A stretch of 42,678 bases of DNA from a virus: positions 1 to 42,678 of IMG/VR virus record IMGVR_UViG_3300036852_000066; one strand, written 5' to 3'. Made by a program: the position numbers and the translations under genes. This document shows, piece after piece, positions 1-5,786 of the stretch. A model generated the notes under the pieces. That model did no database searches, had not been told where the DNA came from, and was given only the letters and a program-made list of their open reading frames with translations. Numbering within the stretch: the first letter of the stretch is position 1; each line of letters starts with the position of its first letter.

Positions 1-174
1 GGCATCGCGCAGGTTGGCACCGCTCAGGACGGCATCGCGCAGGTCGGCACCGCTCAGGACGGCATCGCGCAGGTCGGCACCGCGCAGGTTGGCACCGCGC
101 AGGACGGCATCGCGCAGGTCGGCACCGCGCAGGTTGGCACCGCGCAGGACGGCACCGCGCAGGACGGCACCGCT
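1..174. repeat. Tandem 15-bp repeats encoding pentapeptides
   Basis: About eleven near-identical 15-bp units (GGCAYCGCGCAGGWY with small variation) run without a gap from the window edge. On the minus strand each unit encodes one pentapeptide of the protein above. Such a low-divergence repeat is a natural place for an assembly to break, which may explain why the window starts here. Confidence 0.9.
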
Positions 175-393
175 GTTGTAGGCCCATCTGACGGCCAGCC
201 CGATCTTGACGCGTGCCGGCGTATCTTCGGCGCAGTCGATGTCGGCTACAAACTGCACGTCGCCGGACCAGCGGTTGAGGATTGGGAAACTAAGCATTGG
301 CGCGCTTCCTTTCTTTATATCGACGGTCTGTTGCTCGCTTACATTCCCTGCACTGTCGGCCGCCTGCGCCGTGGCCGCTGGCTTGGGGGTCAT
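1..393 (-). CDS. Pentapeptide-repeat protein (3' end missing)
   Basis: Reading leftward, an N-terminal region is followed by tandem A-[DNV]-L-[RS]-[GD] pentapeptides (GAVLRGANLRGADLRDA type), which in this family build a right-handed quadrilateral beta-helix. The frame is open at the window edge, so length and stop are unknown. The chosen start (391-393) overlaps the stop of the upstream gene as ATGA and has AGGA about 8 bases before it. An alternative start at 297, with AAAGGAAG upstream, would give MLSFPILNRWSG, which resembles other phage pentapeptide proteins. It is the last visible gene of the leftward operon. Family is clear from the repeats; the function is unknown. Confidence 0.85.
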   Translation of the reverse strand, partial: MTPKPAATAQAADSAGNVSEQQTVDIKKGSAPMLSFPILNRWSGDVQFVADIDCAEDTPARVKIGLAVRWAYNSGAVLRGAVLRGANLRGADLRDAVLRGANLRGADLRDAVLSGADLRDAVLSGANLRDA

Positions 394-809
394 GAGTGGG
401 TGTCCTTCGGGTGATCGGCAGCGACGGGCTGTGGTTCATCGCAGCCGCATTCGGGCCAATTGCAGTCGTCCGTTTCAGACAGGCAGCAATCATCGTGACC
501 ACGGGCGGCCTCCGGCGCGGCGGCGGCGAGGGCGGCTCGTGCGAGGTCGGCAATCAACGCGCAACGTTGCGCGGGTGTCTGCGTGCCCATCGATGCGGCC
601 AACGTGTTGATCTTCTCCAGCGCCGCGACCAGCGCGTCGTGCGCGTTCACGCAAAGGCAGATGCGGGCGGCGTTGGCGTGACGCTCGACGGCGTGCTTCT
701 CAGTAGCAAAGCGTGTTGTCGCAACCTCGTCGCCAGTGCCGCTGTCCTGTATGCGCAGCGGATCAACGTCGCTCAGTTCCCAAGGCGTCGGCGTGTGCGG
801 CTTGCTCAT
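390..809 (-). CDS. Hypothetical early/accessory phage protein, 139 aa
   Basis: The frame begins MSKPHTPTPWELSD, has an alanine-rich helical middle (VNAHDALVAALEKINTLAASM) and ends in an acidic Cys-rich tail (CCLSETDDCNWPECGC) that could bind a metal. Start and stop both overlap neighbours as ATGA, the pattern of translationally coupled genes throughout this operon. The DALVAAL stretch recurs in the next gene upstream, so the two may share an ancestor. I do not recognise a function. Confidence 0.75.
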   Translation of the reverse strand: MSKPHTPTPWELSDVDPLRIQDSGTGDEVATTRFATEKHAVERHANAARICLCVNAHDALVAALEKINTLAASMGTQTPAQRCALIADLARAALAAAAPEAARGHDDCCLSETDDCNWPECGCDEPQPVAADHPKDTHS

Positions 810-1105
810 GGCTGCACCGCAGCGAGGGCAGCGATGGCAATTTCCCGCGCTCGGCCAACCGTTTGAACGTGGAAGCCAGTGTCATCAGGCAGCAGTGTGT
901 CGGCGGTCCGCTTCAGCGCCGCGACAAGTGCGTCGTTGGCATCACGAAGCTTGCCGATAGTCACCAAGCACTCCACGCACTGCTGACGATATCCATCACG
1001 CTCGACTGCAACGCCACGGATGCTGTTCGCCACCGTGTAGAGCCCTTGGCTCTCAAAGTAGTCGTCGGCGATTGTGTTCAGCCGCTCTGTGCGGGTGTCG
1101 GGCAT
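806..1105 (-). CDS. Hypothetical phage protein, 99 aa
   Basis: Start placed at 1105, where the ATG overlaps the upstream stop as TAATG; an upstream ATG at 1129 would lie inside the previous gene. The predicted protein is helical, with two Cys (QQCVEC), the segment RDANDALVAALKRTADTLL, and an alanine-rich end. ANDALVAALKR parallels AHDALVAALEK in the next gene downstream, suggesting a duplicated helical domain. No known domain identified. Confidence 0.7.
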   Translation of the reverse strand: MPDTRTERLNTIADDYFESQGLYTVANSIRGVAVERDGYRQQCVECLVTIGKLRDANDALVAALKRTADTLLPDDTGFHVQTVGRAREIAIAALAAVQP

Positions 1106-1317
1106 TACTGCACCTCCACTACGACCCAACGCCGACAGACCGCCATCAGAGCCTCACGGCTCGGCGCTTCCATGCCTTCGTTGTAGAAGAGATTGATCGT
1201 CATCTGGGCGACACTGACGCGGCGCAGCACTTCGGCCACTTGATCCATGACACCCATGCGCGACTTGCTGGTGTCGATCCGGACGGTGATGTCGGGGTTG
1301 ATCGTCTGGCTGGTCAT
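1105..1317 (-). CDS. Hypothetical protein, first gene of leftward operon, 70 aa
   Basis: Preceded on the minus strand by AAGGAG about 10 bases before the ATG, and the first frame after the leftward promoter at 1377-1405. The sequence (MTSQTINPDITVRIDTSKSR) looks like a small alpha/beta protein with no membrane segment. Its stop overlaps the next start as TAATG. As the first gene under repressor control it is an immediate early or lysogeny-switch-linked product, but I cannot assign a role. Confidence 0.7.
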   Translation of the reverse strand: MTSQTINPDITVRIDTSKSRMGVMDQVAEVLRRVSVAQMTINLFYNEGMEAPSREALMAVCRRWVVVEVQ

Positions 1318-1376
1318 CTGTGCGGGCTCCTTAGCGGGTGGGGTTAGGCAACGGCAGGGCCGCTGTGATGGAGGGG

Positions 1377-1405
1377 AATGTAAAGCGGCGCTTTATCTGA
1401 GTCAA
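1377..1405 (-). promoter_or_regulatory. Leftward early promoter (sigma70 type)
   Basis: On the minus strand, TTGACT (1405-1400) and TACATT (1382-1377) are separated by exactly 17 bases. Operator copies lie over the -35 box and in the spacer, so repressor binding should block polymerase. It lies downstream of the terminator that ends the repressor transcript and drives 1317 leftward. Confidence 0.75.
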
Positions 1406-1416
1406 GCATTACTTTA
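1381..1416. promoter_or_regulatory. Left operator pair (two 15-bp palindromic sites)
   Basis: TAAAGCGGCGCTTTA (1381-1395) is a perfect palindrome around a single central base. TCAAGCATTACTTTA (1402-1416) is an imperfect copy. Their centres are 21 bp apart, two helical turns. The same two sequence types recur beside the Cro-like gene. Consensus TAAAGNNNNNCTTTA. Confidence 0.7.
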
Positions 1417-1426
1417 TGGGCGGAAC

Positions 1427-1460
1427 AAAAAAAGACGCCCAGTCAAAATCGCCAGGCGCC
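1427..1460 (-). terminator. Rho-independent terminator of the repressor transcript
   Basis: On the minus strand GGCGCC (1460-1455) pairs with GGCGTC (1439-1434), with extra wobble pairs inside, and seven T residues (1433-1427) follow immediately. It lies between the repressor stop (1529) and the leftward promoter, insulating the two transcripts. Bases 1461-1528 show nothing else. Confidence 0.65.
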
Positions 1461-1528
1461 ATAAGGGACGGGTAACGAATCTTAACGCTTCGGCAGTGAT
1501 TGCCGCTGACCGAACGGAATGACCGTCG

Positions 1529-1924
1529 TTACCCGATCTTGAAACGGCTTGGATCGGCGCGTTTTGCGAGGAAACTATCGATGACCGAGCTGACTGCTTC
1601 ACGTTGTTCGGAGGTCAGCAGCTTATATCGCTGTAATAGGTCCAACGTCTCATCTGTCATGGGCAAATCCTCCCTCGGCCCCTTCCCTGAAAGGAGCCAA
1701 CGAATATTAACGCCCAGCAGATCGGCGAGGTCAACATACTTATCGGGCTCACATTTGCCTGGTTTTTTAGGATTAAACCACTCGGATACGGCTTGCGGTG
1801 TTATTTCGAAGTGCTTAGCAAGCGAACTTTGTGTGACGCCTGAAGATTCGAGGGCGCGCCCTAACCGAATCTTGATCGGGTCCGGCGGGACAATCTTACT
1901 GACCTTTGCTGGCAGCTTCTTCAT
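1529..1924 (-). CDS. CI-like prophage repressor (XRE-family HTH), short form
   Basis: The N-terminal half carries an XRE helix-turn-helix (RLGRALESSGVTQSSLAKHF, then EITPQAVSEWF; about residues 20-50), followed by DLADLLGVNIRWLLSGKG, the usual end of this domain. At 131 aa it lacks the S24 peptidase half of lambda-type CI, so it should not be cleaved by RecA and induction must work differently. Start placed at 1924, with GGAGGGG directly upstream; the longer frame to 1978 would run over the operators. The C-terminal part (MTDETLDLLQRYKLLTSEQR) is helical and may mediate oligomerisation. It faces the Cro-like gene across the operator region and probably binds all five operators. Confidence 0.85.
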   Translation of the reverse strand: MKKLPAKVSKIVPPDPIKIRLGRALESSGVTQSSLAKHFEITPQAVSEWFNPKKPGKCEPDKYVDLADLLGVNIRWLLSGKGPREDLPMTDETLDLLQRYKLLTSEQREAVSSVIDSFLAKRADPSRFKIG

Positions 1925-1935
1925 CCCCTCCAGAC

Positions 1936-1997
1936 TAAAGTATGCCCTGATCCTGCCTAGTGAAGCGGCGCTTGACATGGTCTAAAGTAATGCTTTA
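1936..1997. promoter_or_regulatory. Right operator triplet between repressor and Cro-like gene
   Basis: Three related sites: TAAAGTATGCCCTGA (1936-1950, weak), TGAAGCGGCGCTTGA (1961-1975) and TAAAGTAATGCTTTA (1983-1997). Centres are 25 and 22 bp apart. The second and third match the two left-operator types, so one protein probably recognises both regions. Confidence 0.7.
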
Positions 1998-2001
1998 CCA
2001 T
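1972..2001 (+). promoter_or_regulatory. Rightward early promoter
   Basis: TTGACA (1972-1977) is followed after 18 bases by TACCAT (1996-2001). The layout mirrors the leftward promoter: an operator overlaps the -35 box and a second fills the spacer. Predicted start of transcription is near 2008, almost on the ATG at 2009. Confidence 0.6.
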
Positions 2002-2008
2002 GTTGGGC

Positions 2009-2194
2009 ATGCGTAAATCCCCCCTAGAACGCGCGATAGAAGCCGCAGGCAGCCCCGCCGAGCTGGCGCGGAAGCTGGGCATCACCGCCCAAGCAATCAG
2101 CCAATGGCGCCGTGTGCCGCCTGGGCGGGCGTTGGAAGTATCGAGCATCACCGGAGTCCCAGTCGAAGAGTTGCTGCGGGAGGGGGCGACCTGA
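2009..2194 (+). CDS. Cro-like / YdaS-type HTH regulator
   Basis: A 61-aa protein made almost entirely of one helix-turn-helix: PLERAIEAAGSPAELARKLG then ITAQAISQWRR, as in YdaS/Cro-like proteins opposite phage repressors. Start chosen at 2009 (MRKSPLERA) because the predicted transcript begins at about 2008; an ATG at 2000 lies within the -10 box. Neither start has a Shine-Dalgarno sequence, so translation may be leaderless. The stop overlaps the next ATG as TGATG. It probably competes with the repressor for the shared operators and favours lytic growth. Confidence 0.8.
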   Translation: MRKSPLERAIEAAGSPAELARKLGITAQAISQWRRVPPGRALEVSSITGVPVEELLREGAT

Positions 2195-2526
2195 TGCCCG
2201 TCTACTTCATCGCCGAAGAGGGGACCGAGCGCGTCAAGATCGGTCATGGGCAAGACCCCTGGAGCCGCCTGAACAACGTCCAGACGCGCAATGATCGGCA
2301 ACTCGTTCTGATGCGCGCCATCCAAGGCGATCGCGAGCTTGAAAAGCAGGCGCACGAGCAATTCCGGGCTCTGCATCTTGAGGGGGAATGGTTCACCTAC
2401 TCCGACGAGATGTGGTCGTTCGGCAAAACAATCGACATCGGCAAGCGCAGCAAATACCGCCCAAAGAAACAGCGCCTTGGATTTGGGCCGCCGTGTAAGG
2501 CGCCTTGGCGGATCGCAGCCGAGTAA
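2194..2526 (+). CDS. GIY-YIG-like protein (T5orf172 / MUG113 type), 110 aa
   Basis: The N-terminus MPVYFIAEEGTERVKIG matches the pattern of the T5orf172/MUG113 branch of the GIY-YIG nuclease superfamily, where a strand with YFI is followed by VKIG. An Arg-rich helix (SRLNNVQTRNDRQ) and EKQAHEQFRALHLEGEWF follow, the usual order in this domain. The start overlaps the Cro-like stop. Such genes are common in phage early regions, but the biochemical activity of this branch is largely undefined. Nuclease activity is inferred from the fold only. Confidence 0.75.
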   Translation: MPVYFIAEEGTERVKIGHGQDPWSRLNNVQTRNDRQLVLMRAIQGDRELEKQAHEQFRALHLEGEWFTYSDEMWSFGKTIDIGKRSKYRPKKQRLGFGPPCKAPWRIAAE

Positions 2527-2555
2527 CGCGCCGCATCGGCGCAGGGGAGAGGGAC

Positions 2556-2735
2556 ATGACCGCATTCAGCACCGACCTCCGTGACAGCCGCCGCCAAGCG
2601 GTTGCGCGCGACATCACGGCGGATCGGACGGACGACGGCCTGGCACCGGCGCGCATGCTGGGCTTCGCCCTGCTGTTCGCGCTCGGCATGTTGCTGGCGG
2701 GCGTTGGGGCGATCAGCATAGCGGTGTTCGGATGA
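2556..2735 (+). CDS. Small membrane protein, 59 aa
   Basis: Start at 2556, with GGAGAGGGAC directly upstream; a longer frame from 2505 would overlap the previous gene. The N-terminal half is charged (DLRDSRRQAVARD). The C-terminal half is one strong transmembrane helix (MLGFALLFALGMLLAGVGAI). The stop overlaps the next ATG. Function unknown; a role at the inner membrane early in infection is possible. Confidence 0.6.
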   Translation: MTAFSTDLRDSRRQAVARDITADRTDDGLAPARMLGFALLFALGMLLAGVGAISIAVFG

Positions 2736-2923
2736 GGCCTCCATACACCAAGCCGCGCGGCAAGATGCCGACGCCCCGTGGCCCGAAGCTGACATTTCCC
2801 GATACGATCGAGGCGCTGCCACTCAAGCCGCATGTCGAGGAGAAGGGCAGCGGCGTTGCCCGCGCCATCTCGCGCATGAACGAGCGCGATTGGTTGCTGG
2901 GCAGCTGGAGGCATGAGCCGTGA
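2732..2923 (+). CDS. Hypothetical basic protein, 63 aa
   Basis: Begins as an ATGA overlap with the preceding gene. The N-terminal part is rich in Pro, Lys and Arg (MRPPYTKPRGKMPTPRGPK), followed by SGVARAISRMNERDWLLGSW. No known domain. The overlap at both ends with same-strand genes supports it as coding. Confidence 0.6.
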   Translation: MRPPYTKPRGKMPTPRGPKLTFPDTIEALPLKPHVEEKGSGVARAISRMNERDWLLGSWRHEP

Positions 2924-3189
2924 ACCGCCGGACTTTCTGCGCCGCGCTCATGCTGGGCCTGATCGCGCTGCCAACGCCTGGATACTGCCCGCCGGCTGGT
3001 TCTGGCGCCGCGTCTGGCAGCAGCTCCAACGGCGGCGGCGCGCATGGCGAGAACGGGCGCAGCAGGCCGCAGATGGTCAGAGGTGCATTCGGCGGCCGCA
3101 AAACCCGCTGGCACGGCGTCACTCCGCAGAGCTGGTCGGACTCCCGAAATGCGCCTGAAGCCGGGCAAGTTGGCCCTGTAGGACGCTGA
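2920..3189 (+). CDS. Possible exported protein, GTG start, 89 aa
   Basis: The GTG at 2920 overlaps the previous stop (GTGA) and has GGAGG at an ideal 8-base spacing. The start MNRRTFCAALMLGLIALPTP resembles a signal peptide; the rest is rich in Gly and Ser, with little predicted structure. A second frame from ATG 2913 to 3158 (MSREPPDFLRRAHAGPDRAA) is also open and protein-like, but its ATG is too close to the same GGAGG. Which frame is used, or both, cannot be decided here. The 3' end overlaps the minus-strand gene at 3119-3328. Confidence 0.45.
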   Translation: MNRRTFCAALMLGLIALPTPGYCPPAGSGAASGSSSNGGGAHGENGRSRPQMVRGAFGGRKTRWHGVTPQSWSDSRNAPEAGQVGPVGR

Positions 3190-3328
3190 CAATGCGGGGA
3201 GACATCTCAATCGCGATCGGCTCCGCGTCATCGAAATACAGCGCGATCGCCCCGCGGTTGTCCGGCCGCAGCAGCACTTGCGACGACGTGACCTTGAGCG
3301 TGGTCAGGTCGATTGGTGTTTTCGACAT
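3119..3328 (-). CDS. Lone minus-strand gene in the rightward early region, 69 aa
   Basis: The minus-strand frame looks protein-like (SSQVLLRPDNRGAIALYFDD, then IAIEMSPRIVSVLQGQLARL), with a balanced mix of strands and a helix. GGAGG sits 5-9 bases before its ATG. The plus strand here has no convincing protein. It converges with and overlaps the end of the 2920 gene by 71 bases. No family recognised. Its orientation suggests separate expression, perhaps during lysogeny. Confidence 0.65.
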   Translation of the reverse strand: MSKTPIDLTTLKVTSSQVLLRPDNRGAIALYFDDAEPIAIEMSPRIVSVLQGQLARLQAHFGSPTSSAE

Positions 3329-3706
3329 TGGCGTCCTCCGTTCTTTCCCGAGGCAGAGGATGCCACGGCGCCGGCTTGCCCAACAGAGCGCAAGTCGGCG
3401 TCACAATTCGGCCCCCCAGGCCGAAGCTGCCGGCCGGCTCACCCGGTCCGCCGGCAGCACAGCGGCCATCGGTCCAAAGTTCCCCGCCGGTGGCCGCACT
3501 TTATCTGACGGCGCGCTCGCTACGCCCTCCCGGCTGGAGCGCGTTACCTCGGCGGAGGCGGTCTGACAATGGCCGCCTCCGCTCTCTCTGCCGCGGTAAA
3601 TGCACAAACGGGCCACGAGCGACTGCAATCGCCGCGCGCCCAATGCTCTGAACCCTTGAATGATGTAGCTGCTCACGCCCCGAAACCTACGCGAGAGCAG
3701 ATAACA
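3329..3706. other. Non-coding stretch, 378 bp
   Basis: I see no convincing gene: the frames crossing it are rich in Arg, Ala and Pro and lack start signals. It contains the strong dyad at 3552-3582 and leads into the CII-like gene, so it may hold regulatory sites. No good sigma70 promoter was found. Confidence 0.5.
3552..3582. promoter_or_regulatory. Perfect 10-bp GC-rich dyad (hairpin)
   Basis: GCGGAGGCGG (3552-3561) and CCGCCTCCGC (3573-3582) are exact inverted repeats around an 11-base spacer. No T-run follows on either strand, so it is not a standard terminator. It could be an operator or an RNA hairpin in the leader of the 3707 gene. Confidence 0.5.
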
Positions 3707-4033
3707 ATGTCTTATAGCGCGATTTCGAAAACGTTGGGCGAACGTGTATCAGCAGCATTGAATAGGCGGCTGTTCCCGAACACGAACCTGACGCGCAAGG
3801 TTTTGGCCGACGCGCTCAAGATCAGCGCGGGCACGATGGACAACCTACTCAAGGGCGAACATGACCCGAGCGGGCGCGTACTGGACAAGCTGATCGCATT
3901 CTTCCGCGACCCGTTCATCAACGAGGTGTGGGGCGGCCACAACATTCATTGCATAGACACGCGAGCGCCTGAGCGAGCCGCTGCGGTCGCGCTCGTCATT
4001 ACGGCGACGGCTGAGCTACGGAGGTTGGGGTGA
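3707..4033 (+). CDS. HTH regulator, possible CII analogue, 108 aa
   Basis: Start placed at MSYSAISKTLGERVSAALN; upstream codons in the same frame look non-coding. The segment LTRKVLADALKISAGTMDNL followed by LKGEHDPSGRVLDKL reads as a helix-turn-helix of the XRE class. The rest is mixed, with VWGGHNIHCID and an alanine-rich end. Its position, third regulator of the early rightward operon and just before replication genes, matches where CII-type activators are found, but I see no direct CII similarity. Its stop overlaps the next ATG as TGATG. Confidence 0.65.
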   Translation: MSYSAISKTLGERVSAALNRRLFPNTNLTRKVLADALKISAGTMDNLLKGEHDPSGRVLDKLIAFFRDPFINEVWGGHNIHCIDTRAPERAAAVALVITATAELRRLG

Positions 4034-4638
4034 TGGTTGCCGCAGCCCCGCTCAATCGGGCCAAGCATGGATTCCGCACGCAAGCGCTGGGCAATCGTTC
4101 GGCCGTCGACGGTTATGAACGGCAGAAGGACGACTTTTATCCAACGCCGCTGCGGGCAATCGAAGCGCTATTGAAGGCCGAGTCCTTCGAGGGCGATATT
4201 TGGGAGCCGGCCTGCGGAAATGGGGCCATTTCCAAGGTCTTAGAGGCAGCGGGACATCGAGTCGTAAGCAGCGATTTGGTTGATCGCGGATACGGCGAGA
4301 TCGGCCACGACTTCCTGATGGAATGGAAGCCGCGTGCGCCGAACATCATCACGAACCCGCCTTTCAAGCTGGCGGTGCCCTTCGTGCGGAAATCACTCGA
4401 TCTCTACAGCGGCAAGATCGCGATGCTGCTCAAGATTGCCTTTCTTGAGGGCCGTGAGCGCGCTGATCTGTTCGCCAATTCGCCGCTTGCCCGTGTCCAT
4501 GTCTTTTCGCAGCGGCTTGCATTCGTACCGGGCGGGTCATTACCCATCCGCAAGCTGGACGGCGGCGGCATGATGGCCTTCGCCTGGTTCATCTGGGAAC
4601 GCGGATACGCCGGCAAGCCAACGCTGGGGTGGCTCTAA
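4033..4638 (+). CDS. Phage DNA N6-adenine methyltransferase-like protein
   Basis: Carries the S-adenosylmethionine motif EPACGNGAI (residues 58-66) and the catalytic NPPF (108-111), the two hallmarks of N6-adenine/N4-cytosine DNA methylases. FYPTPLRAIEALL before motif I is typical of stand-alone phage methylases. At 201 aa it is compact, with little room for a target recognition domain. No restriction partner lies beside it, so it probably protects phage DNA from host restriction or affects gene timing. Start at 4033 overlaps the previous stop; a GTG just upstream is a weaker choice. Confidence 0.85.
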   Translation: MVAAAPLNRAKHGFRTQALGNRSAVDGYERQKDDFYPTPLRAIEALLKAESFEGDIWEPACGNGAISKVLEAAGHRVVSSDLVDRGYGEIGHDFLMEWKPRAPNIITNPPFKLAVPFVRKSLDLYSGKIAMLLKIAFLEGRERADLFANSPLARVHVFSQRLAFVPGGSLPIRKLDGGGMMAFAWFIWERGYAGKPTLGWL

Positions 4639-5096
4639 TGAGACGCCACGACATGGACACGATCAAGGTCCGCGCGATCCCGGTTGGTCGCGGCGGGCAC
4701 GTTACGATTGTTGACGCCGAGGACTATGAGAAATTCGCCGGCATAAAGTGGTCTGTTTCAGCGCACCGTTACGCGCATCATTATCGTGCCGGCTATTTGC
4801 ACCGGCTGATTATGTCCGCCCAGCCCGGCCAGACAATCGACCACATCAATGGCGATGGCATGGATAACCGCAGATGCAACCTGCGCATTTGCACCCAAGC
4901 ACAGAACGTCCGCAACAAGCAGGTGATTGGCATTTCATTTAACAAGCACGCCAAAAAGTGGACGGCCCAGATCAAGTTGAACGGCAAGAAAATCCACCTT
5001 GGCTGTTTTTCAAACCCCAACGACGCGATCACGGCGCGCCGTGTTGCCGAGGAATTGCACTTCGGGGAGTTCCGTTGGCGTGAGGCATCAGAATGA
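4638..5096 (+). CDS. HNH homing endonuclease with AP2 DNA-binding domain
   Basis: The HNH part is HRLIMSAQPGQTIDHINGDG with MDNRRCNLRICTQAQNVRNK after it (about residues 55-95). An AP2-like domain follows (ISFNKHAKKWTAQIKLNGKK, then IHLGCFSNPNDAITARRVAE). This HNH-AP2 order is standard for free-standing phage homing endonucleases. The start overlaps the methylase stop as TAATG, and its own stop overlaps the next gene as ATGA, so it has been absorbed into the operon without visible damage to neighbours. Confidence 0.9.
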   Translation: MRRHDMDTIKVRAIPVGRGGHVTIVDAEDYEKFAGIKWSVSAHRYAHHYRAGYLHRLIMSAQPGQTIDHINGDGMDNRRCNLRICTQAQNVRNKQVIGISFNKHAKKWTAQIKLNGKKIHLGCFSNPNDAITARRVAEELHFGEFRWREASE

Positions 5097-5287
5097 ACAG
5101 AACCGAAACTGAAACGGTCAAGGTATCGGCACCCGGATTCAATCCTATCTATCTGCATTTCACCTACAGCGATGATGGCCATCCGGTTGGCATGTGGATT
5201 TCATCGCCCGGCAAATACGCCGACCAACAACTGGGCGAACTGCTCAACGCAATCAGCGCGGCGGCAACGGCGGTGCTGGAGCGATGA
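5093..5287 (+). CDS. Hypothetical early phage protein, 64 aa
   Basis: ATGA overlap with the HNH gene. The sequence alternates strands (FNPIYLHFTYSDDGHPVGMW) and ends in a helix (QQLGELLNAISAAATAVLE). It has the look of a small conserved protein from phage replication regions, but I cannot name a family. Confidence 0.7.
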   Translation: MNRTETETVKVSAPGFNPIYLHFTYSDDGHPVGMWISSPGKYADQQLGELLNAISAAATAVLER

Positions 5288-5493
5288 AGCCGGCGCGCGG
5301 GGCGGGGCTGCCGAGGAACTGGGCTTCTTATTGGCGACAGGTGGAACATGAACGACGAGAGCGGGCGCTACATTGCCACGGAATACGGGCCGGTGTGGAA
5401 GCCGGGCAAGCCCAAAAAACGCATGACCCCAGAAGGCAGTCTCAAGAAACGCTGCCGTCAGGCATACAAGGCGTGGAAGCTCGATCATCCTGA
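5284..5493 (+). CDS. Doubtful small gene overlapping the next one
   Basis: The ATG at 5284 overlaps the previous stop as ATGA and the start MKPARGAGLPRNWASYWRQV looks protein-like. However, the frame then runs 146 bases into the gene at 5348 and becomes low-complexity. It may be a short leader, or a gene truncated by the one that follows. The 13-mer CCGGCGCGCGGGG near its start also occurs at three gene starts in the leftward operon. Confidence 0.3.
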   Translation: MKPARGAGLPRNWASYWRQVEHERRERALHCHGIRAGVEAGQAQKTHDPRRQSQETLPSGIQGVEARSS

Positions 5494-5770
5494 CGTGCCA
5501 TGCCGCATGCTGAAATACTCAGTCGGCGATTTCCAAGCTGGTGACGGGCGGCATTATGCGCTGGGCACGGTCGGCACGGGCGACATGCTGATCGGCATCT
5601 GTTCGACGTGCCTGATGGTGGAAACCAAAATCAGGGGTCGGGGACAGTCGTCGTCGCAAATCAAGATGCAAGAAGATTGGCAAGCTACAGGGAACAAATA
5701 CGCCCTCGTTTACGAGCCAATCGATCTGATCAACGCTCTCAACGATATCGTTAGAGGGCATATTTTCTAA
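5348..5770 (+). CDS. VRR-NUC-like (PD-(D/E)XK) nuclease, 140 aa
   Basis: A core with GTGDMLIGICSTCLMVETKI, then GRGQSSSQIKMQEDWQATGN, then a strand and helix (YALVYEPIDLINAL) reproduces the VRR-NUC pattern: catalytic Asp, then E-x-K, then a Gln-bearing helix. In other phages such proteins sit near replication genes and probably act on branched DNA or in recombination. AGGTGG lies just before the ATG. Its place ahead of the SpoVG-like and primase/helicase genes supports a role in DNA processing. Confidence 0.7.
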   Translation: MNDESGRYIATEYGPVWKPGKPKKRMTPEGSLKKRCRQAYKAWKLDHPDVPCRMLKYSVGDFQAGDGRHYALGTVGTGDMLIGICSTCLMVETKIRGRGQSSSQIKMQEDWQATGNKYALVYEPIDLINALNDIVRGHIF

Positions 5771-5786
5771 CAGCGGAGCTTCAGAA

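Noticed and set aside
1-174. Possible CRISPR array or promoter repeats
   Set aside because: The units are contiguous 15-mers with no spacers and translate into pentapeptides on the minus strand.
290-553. 87-codon minus frame ending near a CRECKR motif
   Set aside because: The end looks protein-like, but it lies in another frame between two well-coupled genes and starts Pro/Arg-rich; taken as a shadow.
3192-3566. 124-codon plus frame in the 3.2-3.6 kb region
   Set aside because: Low-complexity Arg/Ser/Ala composition, and the minus-strand gene at 3119-3328 is more protein-like in the shared part.
4033-4638. Methylase as part of a restriction-modification system
   Set aside because: No restriction enzyme partner is adjacent; the neighbouring HNH gene has homing-type architecture.
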